From: Bacteroidaceae bacterium
GTDB taxonomy: Bacteria > Bacteroidota > Bacteroidia > Bacteroidales > Bacteroidaceae
Direction: 5' to 3'
DNA: 37,040 nt
NCBI GenBank assembly: GCA_024398405.1
Contig: JAKSJE010000014.1
Location: 1-37,040 of the forward strand
Shown: piece after piece, positions 27,352 to 35,160 of the stretch
Layout of the letters: each line of letters opens with the position of its first letter
Numbering within the stretch: position 1 is the first letter of the stretch
The notes under the pieces: generated by a model
What the model was told of the DNA's origin: nothing
Databases searched by the model: none
What the model saw: only the letters and a program-made list of their open reading frames with translations
Made by a program: the position numbers and the translations under genes

Positions 27352-27388
27352 AAAAAGCCTTTCTCCGTGGTTTACTGAGAAAGGCTTT
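27352..27388 (-). terminator. Attenuator terminator before cimA
   Basis: On the minus strand AAAGCCTTTCTC (27388-27377) and GAGAAAGGCTTT (27365-27354) form a perfect 12-bp stem with an 11-nt loop, running into five T (27356-27352). It ends 13 nt before the cimA ATG, so it can only make sense as a conditional terminator of the cimA transcript (and for read-through from cysE). Confidence 0.9.
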
Positions 27389-27458
27389 ATTGTTTGAATC
27401 AAGAACAATCTTTTGGGAAATAACAAAGACCTATTCTCAGACTATCGGTATAATCTGA
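27375..27458 (-). promoter_or_regulatory. Attenuator: pause hairpin (1:2) and antiterminator (2:3)
   Basis: The last codons of the leader peptide form a 9-bp hairpin: 27458-27450 with 27445-27437, loop ACCG. Its right arm belongs to a segment, 27440-27421, that can alternatively pair with 27391-27375, the left arm of the terminator: CTGAGAA with TTCTCAG, then AGG with CCT, then TTT with AAA, with single-base bulges. Stalling of the ribosome at the Ile codons would mask strand 1, allow 2:3 and prevent the terminator; completing the peptide would favour the terminator. This is the textbook 1:2, 2:3, 3:4 arrangement. Confidence 0.82.
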
Positions 27459-27499
27459 ATTCGGATAATCACTCGACGTACAATGCCAAACTTTGTCAT
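27437..27499 (-). CDS. Ile/Val-rich leader peptide of the cimA-ilv-leu-arg operon
   Basis: A 20-codon frame encodes MTKFGIVRRVIIRIQIIPIV and stops with TGA. Seven residues are Ile (codons ATT, ATC and ATA) and three Val; there is no Leu. A strong Shine-Dalgarno sequence AAAGGAGG (27514-27507) lies 7 nt before the ATG, which is conspicuous because most genes here lack one. It sits directly downstream of a good promoter and its end overlaps the pause hairpin. Its job is expected to be sensing charged tRNA-Ile (and Val) by ribosome stalling, controlling the terminator before cimA. The product itself probably has no other function. Confidence 0.88.
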   Translation of the reverse strand: MTKFGIVRRVIIRIQIIPIV

Positions 27500-27523
27500 A
27501 TTGCTTCCTCCTTTAATCTCGTG

Positions 27524-27555
27524 CAAAATTACAACAAATTCGCAACATATGCAAA
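27524..27555 (-). promoter_or_regulatory. Bacteroidetes-type promoter for the cimA operon
   Basis: On the minus strand TTTG (27555-27552), a 20-nt spacer and TAATTTTG (27531-27524) match the Bacteroidetes consensus TTTG-N19-21-TAnnTTTG exactly. The start site would fall near 27517, a few bases ahead of the leader peptide Shine-Dalgarno sequence. The promoter begins just beyond the cysE stop. Confidence 0.88.
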
Positions 27556-27577
27556 TATTTGGCCAACAAAAATAAGA

Positions 27578-28231
27578 CTATGTTACTTTTGTTCCCGCAT
27601 CGACATCTGACACTATCCATTTGTTAGCTCCAATCACAGAATTCCTACCAATTCGCACCCTTCCAAGTATCGTTGCGTTACTATACACGATCACCCCGTC
27701 TTCAAGTATCGGATGGCGCGGTAGTCCCTTGATAGGGTTACCATCCTTGTCAAGTGGAAAACTCTTTGCTCCGAGGGTGACTCCCTGATACAGTTTCACA
27801 TGGTTTCCGATGACACAGGTCTCGCCTATCACGATGCCAGTACCATGGTCAATCGTGAAATAGCCACCTATCGTTGCACCTGGATGGATGTCAATGCCTG
27901 TCTCACTATGTGCCCATTCGGTTATCATACGAGGTATCAGTCTGACATTCATCGTCCAGAGTTTGTGGGCAAGCCTGTAATTGATTATCGCCTTGATACC
28001 CGGATAGCAACAGATGATTTCCTCGAAGTCTTGCGCTGCGGGGTCGCCCTCGTAAGTCGCCCTGACATCCTTCATTATCTGACCTCTGAGTTCATCAATA
28101 TAACCTATTGGCAACATATCAAACAAAGGTGATGACTCACGAGGCTCGTAATAGTCGGGGAACAGTCTGTTCCTAACCTCGTAAATCAGATGCCTCACAT
28201 CGTTGTAGTTAAATGTCAGATTAGTTTTCAT
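27578..28231 (-). CDS. cysE: Serine O-acetyltransferase, short C terminus
   Basis: CysE acetylates serine with acetyl-CoA for cysteine synthesis. The 217-residue product has an N-terminal helical part and a left-handed beta-helix with HPGATIGGYFTIDHGTGIVIGE and KLYQGVTLGAKSF, containing the catalytic His/Asp surroundings. It ends at GTKVT, soon after the hexapeptide region. Many CysE proteins continue about 15-30 residues and finish with a C-terminal Ile that docks into CysK; here that tail is absent. It is the last gene of the second operon, 12 nt after cysK. Confidence 0.92.
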   Translation of the reverse strand: MKTNLTFNYNDVRHLIYEVRNRLFPDYYEPRESSPLFDMLPIGYIDELRGQIMKDVRATYEGDPAAQDFEEIICCYPGIKAIINYRLAHKLWTMNVRLIPRMITEWAHSETGIDIHPGATIGGYFTIDHGTGIVIGETCVIGNHVKLYQGVTLGAKSFPLDKDGNPIKGLPRHPILEDGVIVYSNATILGRVRIGRNSVIGANKWIVSDVDAGTKVT

Positions 28232-28243
28232 ATTCCCAGTCTC

Positions 28244-29164
28244 TCACCGTCTATACAAATCCGTGGACAGGTATCTCTCGCCGCCGTCCGGTATCAGAAC
28301 GACAGTTTCTCCTGAGTTTTGTTTACATTTTGCCAATGCCGCAAGAACCGCGCCACCAGAGTAACCACATAGCACTCCTTCCGTTTCCGCAAGAAGTCTC
28401 GCCGCATCTACCGCCTCCTCGTTTGTGATGTCCACAACCTCATCAACGAGTGAGTTGTCATAGTTCCCGGGAATGAAGTTGGCTCCTATCCCCTGTATTT
28501 TATGCTCTCCGCTTTTTCCCTCCGTTATCAGAGGCGACGATGCAGGCTCAACACCTACTGTATAAATAGAGGACTCGCCCTTGAGTTCCCGCAATTTCCT
28601 GGCTGTGCCGCACAGTGTGCCTCCTGTTCCGACTCCCGCAATGAACGTACCGATGTCGCCATGCGTATCCGTCCATATCTCCTCCGCCGTAGTATGATAG
28701 TGTGCTGATGCATTGGCTGGATTGTCGAACTGGCCAAGAATCACAGAACCGTCTATTTCCCTGTTCAGCCTCCTTGCTTCTTCCACCGCACCGCCCATTC
28801 CGAGTTCGCCGGAAGTCAGGACCACCTCTGCGCCATACGCTTTCAGGAGGTTGATACGTTCTTGGCTCATTGTGTCCGGCATGGTGAGAATGAGTCTGTA
28901 TCCTCGTATCCTGCTAATCATAGCCATACCCACTCCTGTATTGCCGCTTGTAGGCTCAATTATAGTGCCACCTGCCTGAAGTCTTCCTCTCCTTTCGGCA
29001 TCATTAATCATAAACAGAGCCGTACGGTCTTTCACACTGCCTGCAGGGTTCATGTACTCCAGTTTGGCGAGCGGGACGAAAGTGAGACCCACGGCCTCTG
29101 CATACTTATGAAGCCTCAACAACGGCGTATGGCCTATCAGTTCCTCGATGCTGTTATATATCAT
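28244..29164 (-). CDS. cysK: Cysteine synthase (O-acetylserine sulfhydrylase)
   Basis: CysK makes cysteine from O-acetylserine and sulfide. The 306-residue PLP enzyme shows Lys45 in NPAGSVKDRT, the phosphate-binding TSGNTG (about 72-77), GTGGTLCGTARKL, and CGYSGGAVLAAL near the C terminus. Length is normal for CysK. It starts the base after the oxidoreductase stop and precedes cysE by 12 nt. Confidence 0.95.
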   Translation of the reverse strand: MIYNSIEELIGHTPLLRLHKYAEAVGLTFVPLAKLEYMNPAGSVKDRTALFMINDAERRGRLQAGGTIIEPTSGNTGVGMAMISRIRGYRLILTMPDTMSQERINLLKAYGAEVVLTSGELGMGGAVEEARRLNREIDGSVILGQFDNPANASAHYHTTAEEIWTDTHGDIGTFIAGVGTGGTLCGTARKLRELKGESSIYTVGVEPASSPLITEGKSGEHKIQGIGANFIPGNYDNSLVDEVVDITNEEAVDAARLLAETEGVLCGYSGGAVLAALAKCKQNSGETVVLIPDGGERYLSTDLYRR

Positions 29165-32100
29165 TTATTGTTCGCTTAGTTCCTTGAACAACCCAAATCT
29201 TCTCTCCGCCTCTTCCCTGCCCTTGACGAACAGTTCATCCGCATTCTCAGGGAACGTTCTTCTTAATGACGAATAGCGCACCTCACCATCAAGGAAGTCC
29301 GTGTAAGGCATTGTAGGTGCTTTGCTGTCAAGTTGGAAAGGATGTTCCTTGCGAGGGTCGAACCTGTACAGCGTCCAGTAGCCGCTGTCAACCGCGCGCC
29401 TCATTTCTTCCTGGACTTTCTGAATGCCTATGCTGATGCCATGTGACACACAAGGAGTGTAGCCTATGATCACCGAAGGTCCGTCAAACTCCTCTGCTTC
29501 TTTGATTGCTTTCAGGAGTTGGTTCTGGTTTGCTCCCATAGCCACTTGTGCGACATAGACATTGCCATAGCTCATCATTATACGTCCGAGGTCTTTCTTC
29601 TGGCTTTTCTTTCCGGAAGATGCGAATTTCACCACCGCCCCTATCGGAGTAGCCTTACAGCTCTGCCCTCCTGTATTGGAGTACATCTCAGTGTCTATGA
29701 CGAACACATTCACGTTTGCCCCCGTGGCAATCACATGATCCAGTCCACCGAACCCTATGTCATAAGCCCATCCGTCACCGCCATACATCCAGAATGTCTT
29801 TTTAGCGAAGTGGTCTTTCAGTGCAAGCAGTCGTGCCGTAGTCTCATGCTCACTGGCCTGAGGCATCTCAGAGAGCGATTCTATGAGTTTATCTGAAGCC
29901 TTACGCGAGAGATTCATGTCATTGAATGAGGCGATGAATTCCTCACACGCAGTCCTCAGCCCACCTTCCGACTTATCTTTCAGTTCCGTTACTAAAGAAC
30001 GGACTAATTCGCGTTTCTGTGTCACGGACAAATACATTCCCAGACAGAGCTCGGCGTTGTTCTCGAACAGGCTGTTGGTCCATGCCGGTCCGAAGCCTCT
30101 CTGATTGGTTGTGTAGGGGATAGCCGGCATCGCCGCACCCCACGCTTGCGAGCAACCAGTGGCGTTTGCCCAATACACCCTGTCTCCGAAGAGTTGTGTG
30201 AGAAGTTTCGCATAAGGGGTCTCGCCACAGCCTGCGCATGCTGCTGAGAATTCCAGCAGAGGTGTCCTGAACTGGCTTCCCTTGACGGTGTAAGGGTCGA
30301 ACAAGTCACCTTTGTCTGACACTTTCCGTCCGTATTCGAAAAGCGCCTTGTCTTTATCATCCTGTTCAGCATGGACCATGCTGAGCGCATCCGACGGACA
30401 ACTCTCCGCACAACTGCCGCAACTGGTGCAGTCATAGGCTGAGATTGAAAGTGCATAGTAAAGTTTTCCCTCGGCTTTCGCTTTGGCATTGGCCGACAGT
30501 TTTGCGTCCACCGAAGTAAAACCGGATGGTGCCGCCGCCTTTTCATCCTCATTGAGAAGCAATGGTCTGATTACCGCATGAGGGCAGACCAATGAGCATC
30601 GGTTACACTGGATGCACTTCTCCGCGTCCCACTTAGGCGTCTTCACGGCAATTCCTCGTTTCTCATAGGCTGTGAAGCCAAGTTCCATGGCTCCGTCAAC
30701 ATAGTCACAGAAGGCGCTCACCGGCATGTCGTCTCCCTTCTGGCTGTTGATAGGCAGCAGCAGCGACCTCACCTTTGCCGGGAGGGCGCTCACATCCTCG
30801 GCAGGGTCATCAGCAAGTTCCCTCCAGCAATCAGGAACGGCTATCTCCCTTACCTCATCAGCGCCACAGTCTATCGCTTTGATGTTTTGGGCTATCACCT
30901 TCTCGCCTTTGGCGAAATAAGTCGTTTTTGCCGCTTCTTTCATGGCCGCAAGCGCTGTCTGCGTCTCTATAATCTTGGAGACTGAGAAAAAGGCAGCCTG
31001 AAGGACGGTGTTCGTATGTGCTCCAAGACCGAGCCTCAGCGCTATGTCTGTCGCATTGATCACAAAGAAGCGCACATGCTTTTCTGCCAAGACTCGTTTG
31101 ACATGATTCGGCAGCCATCCTACGAGTTCCGCGTCGTCCTTGTCACAGTTCAGGAGGAACAGCCCCCCGTTCGCCAGTTCGGAGACGATATCATATTTCC
31201 CGATGTAGCTCTGATTGTGACATGCGACGAAATCAGCGTCTTTAACGTAATACGAGGCATCTATCGGCTCGCTGCTGAACCGCAGATGCGACTTGGTGAC
31301 GCCGAACGACTTCTTGGCGTCATACTCGAAATACGCCTGACCGTACATGTGAGAACACTCGCTGACTATGTGCACCGTGTTTTTGTTCGCTCCCACCGTG
31401 CCGTCTCCTCCAAGCCCCCAGAACTTGCAGCGATAGGTCTTCCCTGCCGCATAAGGCTCATAGGTGGTGGCGGGAGCCAGCGAGAGGTGGGTCAAATCGT
31501 CATTTATGCCGATTGTGAATCCGTTGACAGGGCGGTCTGACCTGAGGTTGTCGAACACCGACATGATGAGCGATGGATATGTGTCCTTCGACGAAAGACC
31601 GTAACGGCCTCCTATCACCTTGACCTGAAGACCACGTTGGCACACAGCGGCGCATACGTCTTCGTACAGTGGTTCCCCCATGGCGCCAGGCTCCTTGCAA
31701 CGGTCGAGTACCGCCACGCGCCTGACAGTGCCAGGCATCACACCAAGAAGATGCTCTGCGCTGAAAGGTCTGTACAGGTGCACCTGGACGAAACCGGTCT
31801 TCCTGCCATTCGCGTTCAGGCTGTCAACGGCCTCCCTCACAGCGCCCGACACACTTCCCATTGCCACTACGACATCTGTCGCGTCAGGAGCACCGTAATA
31901 GTTGAAGACATGATAGTCCCGGCCTGTTATCTTGTTTATCTCCAGGAAATAGTCCTCGACAATCTGCGGAAGCCTGTCATAGTATGGATTGCAGGCTTCA
32001 CGAATCTGGAAAAAGACATCCGGGTTCTGCACAGTGCTCCTCATGAGAGGATGCTCAGGACTGAGTGCGTGACGATGGAAGGCTGCGAGTGCTTCCTTGT

Positions 32101-32689
32101 CAAGCAGGCCATGCAGTTTCTCTGTGTCTATCATCTCCACAGTATTGATTTCGTGGGATGTACGGAAACCGTCGAAGAAGTGCATGAAAGGTGTCCTGCC
32201 TTTCAGAGCGGCAAGATGCGCCACGGCGGCGAGGTCTGTCACCTCCTGGACGCTGCTCGTGCACAGCATCGCGAATCCGGTGTTCCTACAACACATCACA
32301 TCGCTGTGATCTCCGAATATGCTCATGGCATGAGTGCCCACGGTCCGTGCCGCCACATGAAGCACCACAGGAAGTCTCTCGCCCGCTATCCGGTGAAGCA
32401 CCGGTATCATGAGCATAAGCCCTTGGCTCGAAGTGAAACTCGTAGCCAGTGAGCCCGTCTGCGCCGCTCCGTGGACGGCGCCGATCGCACCTGCCTCCGA
32501 CTGCATCTCTATCAGCGTCACTGGTTGTCCGAAGATGTTCTTCCGACCTTTGGCTGACCAGTTGTCCGTATGCTCCGCCATCGGCGAGGATGGGGTTATC
32601 GGATATATGGCTGCTATCTCCGTGAAGTCGTAGGCTATGTGTGCCGCGGCCTCGTTTCCGTCAAGTGTGACTAATTCCTTATTTGTCAT
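29165..32689 (-). CDS. nifJ: Pyruvate:ferredoxin oxidoreductase, single-chain
   Basis: This 1174-residue protein has the full single-chain domain order: N-terminal IYPITPSSPMAEH with the catalytic Thr32, then AARTVGTHAMSIFGDHSD with the substrate Arg near 115, a CoA-linked middle region, two ferredoxin motifs CIQCNRCSLVCPH (about 691-703) and CTSCGSCAESCPS (about 751-763), proximal-cluster Cys in ACAGCGETPY (about 815) and ATGCSQAW (about 843), and the TPP-Mg site GGDGWAYDIGFGG to MYSNTGGQSCKATP. It oxidises pyruvate to acetyl-CoA and CO2 and reduces ferredoxin, and can run in reverse. Its overlap with the acyl-CoA ligase fusion and position beside leuA-like raise the possibility of another 2-oxo acid substrate. 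Confidence 0.93.
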   Translation of the reverse strand: MTNKELVTLDGNEAAAHIAYDFTEIAAIYPITPSSPMAEHTDNWSAKGRKNIFGQPVTLIEMQSEAGAIGAVHGAAQTGSLATSFTSSQGLMLMIPVLHRIAGERLPVVLHVAARTVGTHAMSIFGDHSDVMCCRNTGFAMLCTSSVQEVTDLAAVAHLAALKGRTPFMHFFDGFRTSHEINTVEMIDTEKLHGLLDKEALAAFHRHALSPEHPLMRSTVQNPDVFFQIREACNPYYDRLPQIVEDYFLEINKITGRDYHVFNYYGAPDATDVVVAMGSVSGAVREAVDSLNANGRKTGFVQVHLYRPFSAEHLLGVMPGTVRRVAVLDRCKEPGAMGEPLYEDVCAAVCQRGLQVKVIGGRYGLSSKDTYPSLIMSVFDNLRSDRPVNGFTIGINDDLTHLSLAPATTYEPYAAGKTYRCKFWGLGGDGTVGANKNTVHIVSECSHMYGQAYFEYDAKKSFGVTKSHLRFSSEPIDASYYVKDADFVACHNQSYIGKYDIVSELANGGLFLLNCDKDDAELVGWLPNHVKRVLAEKHVRFFVINATDIALRLGLGAHTNTVLQAAFFSVSKIIETQTALAAMKEAAKTTYFAKGEKVIAQNIKAIDCGADEVREIAVPDCWRELADDPAEDVSALPAKVRSLLLPINSQKGDDMPVSAFCDYVDGAMELGFTAYEKRGIAVKTPKWDAEKCIQCNRCSLVCPHAVIRPLLLNEDEKAAAPSGFTSVDAKLSANAKAKAEGKLYYALSISAYDCTSCGSCAESCPSDALSMVHAEQDDKDKALFEYGRKVSDKGDLFDPYTVKGSQFRTPLLEFSAACAGCGETPYAKLLTQLFGDRVYWANATGCSQAWGAAMPAIPYTTNQRGFGPAWTNSLFENNAELCLGMYLSVTQKRELVRSLVTELKDKSEGGLRTACEEFIASFNDMNLSRKASDKLIESLSEMPQASEHETTARLLALKDHFAKKTFWMYGGDGWAYDIGFGGLDHVIATGANVNVFVIDTEMYSNTGGQSCKATPIGAVVKFASSGKKSQKKDLGRIMMSYGNVYVAQVAMGANQNQLLKAIKEAEEFDGPSVIIGYTPCVSHGISIGIQKVQEEMRRAVDSGYWTLYRFDPRKEHPFQLDSKAPTMPYTDFLDGEVRYSSLRRTFPENADELFVKGREEAERRFGLFKELSEQ

Positions 32690-35160
32690 TTCAGTCCAAG
32701 TTTCTCAACAGCGTTCTCACGCATCTTGTATTTCAGTATTTTGCCTGCCGCGTTCATCGGGAACGCATCAGTGAAGTCTATATACTTCGGCACTTTGTGC
32801 CTTGCCAGGCTTGCTGTGATATATGCTCTCATCTCCGGCTCCGTAAGCGTCTCACCGTCTTTCAGGACAATACAAGCCATGGCCTCCTCACCATACTTCT
32901 CGTCGGGCACGCCGATGACCTGCACGTCCTTCACCTTCGGGTGGGTGTAGATGAACTCCTCTATCTCCTTCGGGTAGATATTCTCACCGCCACGTATGAT
33001 CATGTCCTTCAGTCTTCCCGTGATTTTGTAGTTTCCGGCCTCGTCCTTGCAGGCGAGGTCGCCCGAGTGCAACCAGCCATCACCGTCGATGGCCTGCGTT
33101 GTCGCGTCCGGCATCTTGTAGTAGCCCTTCATGGTGTTGTACCCTTTGGAGCAGAACTCGCCGTTCACCCCTGCCGGCACTTCCTCGCCGGTCTCTGGAT
33201 CCACCACCTTGCAAGCCACGTGGGGAAACGCGTACCCTACCGTGTCCGTCCTGACCTCTATCGGGTCTGTCCATGCGGACATCGTACTTCCCGGGGCCGA
33301 CTCCGTCTGACCATACACGCTCACTATCCCCTTCATGTTCATCTCGTCCTCGCGTGCGGCGCGGCGCATCAACTCAGGAGGGCAACCGGAGCCTGCCATG
33401 ATTCCTGTCCGCATGTGAGAGAAGTCTGTCGAGCGGTAGTCCGGATGATTGAACATGGCGATGAACATAGTAGGCACGCCGTTGAAGCAGGTGATCCGCT
33501 CCTGGTTTATGCACGCCAACGAGGATTTGGCGGAGAAATACGGCATCGGGCACATCGTCGCGCCATGTGTCACCGACGAGGTCATCGAAAGCACCATGCC
33601 GAAGCAGTGGAACATGGGCACCTGTATCATCATACGGTCAGCGGTCGAGAGTCCCATGCGGTCTCCAATCGCCTTGCCGTTGTTCACCACGTTGTAGTGG
33701 GTGAGCATCACTCCTTTCGGGAAGCCTGTCGTGCCGGAGGTGTATTGCATGTTGCACACGTCATCCGGCCTCACGTCTGCCGCCATGCCCTCCACCACCT
33801 CCTTCGGCACGAGGTTCCTCCTCGCCATCGCCTCCTCGAAGGTCAGACAGCCGGCCTGACGGAACCCCACGGTGATGACGTTCCTCAGAAACGGCAGACG
33901 TTTGCAGTGCAGAGGCTTTCCCGGCTGGCTGTTGCTTATCTCCGGACATAGTTCGTTGATTATCCTCCTATAGTCGGAGTCAAGGCTGCTCTCTATCATC
34001 ACAAGGGTGTGGGTGTCCGACTGGCGGAGCAGGTATTCCGCCTCGTGCGACTTATAAGCGGTGTTGACGGTCACCAGCACGGCACCTATTCTCACAGTCG
34101 CCCAGAAGGTGATGTACCACGCCGGAACGTTAGTCGCCCAGACCGACACCTTGCTCCCGGGTCTCACGCCCAGCGACACAAGAGCCCGGGCGAAGTCATC
34201 GACGTCACGCCGGAACTCGCTGTAGGTACGGGTATAGTCGAGCGTGGTGTATTTGAAACAGTACTGATCAGGGAACTCCTCAACAAGCCTGTCGAGAACC
34301 TGCGAGAAGGTGTGATTGATCAGTTCGTCTTTCTTCCATATATAGAACCCTGTACCGTCGTGGTTGGGGAAGAGCCTCGTTTTCTTGTCACGGCTTCTCT
34401 CGAAGCGTTCCATGTAATTGACGAAATGAGGGAAGATGACATTCATGTCCTTGAGGTCGGCCATCCATTCGGGTTCCCACTCCAATGACACGAACCCATC
34501 ATAGTCGATGGACCATAGCGCGTCCATCACCTCCTTCACCGGGAAGTTGCCTTCGCCGATGAGGTTGTACGTGTCAGCGTCGTCGCTGTCGCGCAGATGC
34601 ACATGCCTCACGTATGCCCCGAGGTTCTTGATCGACTGGGCGGGTGTCTCACATTTGTCGCGGTATGGATGATGCACGTCCCACAGCACTGCTATCTGGT
34701 CACAAGCGAAGTCGTTCATCAGGTCTCTCAGCAAGGCCGTGTCGGCATAGACACCGCTCGTCTCTATCAGTATCGTCACCCTGTTCTCCTCCGCCAGCGG
34801 AATCAGTCGCTGAAGGTTCTTCCTGATTATGGCTGAGTGGTCGGCCATCGCGCACACGCTCACATAAGGGCTCCTCATATCCGAGGCTATCCTCAGAGTG
34901 CGCAGCAGTTCGTCGCACCGCAACTCCTCCGAGATGTCAACCGACGTATCGAAGCAAGGCACCGCGAGTTTCTTTTCCCTCAGCTCACGGAATGTCCTGA
35001 GGACGGAGAAGGAGTCAAAAGGACCGCCGTTGCCTGTGAGCGACTGGTTACGGCAGGCGTTATAGACCTCTACGCCGGCGAAACGCATCTCTAACGCACT
35101 GGCGACCAACTCATCCCAGCCGGCGCTCTCCCACCCTCGTGTAGAAAACGACAGTCTCAT
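32686..35160 (-). CDS. TIM-barrel sugar isomerase-like domain fused to an AMP-forming acyl-CoA ligase
   Basis: An 824-residue two-domain protein. Residues 1 to about 255 are a xylose-isomerase-like TIM barrel with a plausible intact metal site: Glu133 in LIETSG, Asp161 and His163/164 in LWDVHHP, His186/188 in RHVHLRD, and Glu227 in SLEWEP. Residues about 280-824 are an acyl-CoA synthetase of the ANL family: P-loop YTSGTTGFPKG (473-483), YGQTE (616-620), Asp701 in HSGDL, GRLKDMIIRGGENIYP (715-730) and catalytic Lys807 in NAAGK. The ligase should activate a carboxylic acid to its CoA thioester through an acyl-AMP. The substrate cannot be read from sequence. It overlaps leuA-like and nifJ by four bases each, so the three are coupled. 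I recall similar fusions in Bacteroidales without an assigned role. Confidence 0.85.
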   Translation of the reverse strand: MRLSFSTRGWESAGWDELVASALEMRFAGVEVYNACRNQSLTGNGGPFDSFSVLRTFRELREKKLAVPCFDTSVDISEELRCDELLRTLRIASDMRSPYVSVCAMADHSAIIRKNLQRLIPLAEENRVTILIETSGVYADTALLRDLMNDFACDQIAVLWDVHHPYRDKCETPAQSIKNLGAYVRHVHLRDSDDADTYNLIGEGNFPVKEVMDALWSIDYDGFVSLEWEPEWMADLKDMNVIFPHFVNYMERFERSRDKKTRLFPNHDGTGFYIWKKDELINHTFSQVLDRLVEEFPDQYCFKYTTLDYTRTYSEFRRDVDDFARALVSLGVRPGSKVSVWATNVPAWYITFWATVRIGAVLVTVNTAYKSHEAEYLLRQSDTHTLVMIESSLDSDYRRIINELCPEISNSQPGKPLHCKRLPFLRNVITVGFRQAGCLTFEEAMARRNLVPKEVVEGMAADVRPDDVCNMQYTSGTTGFPKGVMLTHYNVVNNGKAIGDRMGLSTADRMMIQVPMFHCFGMVLSMTSSVTHGATMCPMPYFSAKSSLACINQERITCFNGVPTMFIAMFNHPDYRSTDFSHMRTGIMAGSGCPPELMRRAAREDEMNMKGIVSVYGQTESAPGSTMSAWTDPIEVRTDTVGYAFPHVACKVVDPETGEEVPAGVNGEFCSKGYNTMKGYYKMPDATTQAIDGDGWLHSGDLACKDEAGNYKITGRLKDMIIRGGENIYPKEIEEFIYTHPKVKDVQVIGVPDEKYGEEAMACIVLKDGETLTEPEMRAYITASLARHKVPKYIDFTDAFPMNAAGKILKYKMRENAVEKLGLK

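Noticed and set aside
32683-33951. A 422-codon plus-strand open frame opposite the acyl-CoA ligase
   Set aside because: It is antisense to conserved ANL motifs, and its product is His/Arg-rich without family features.
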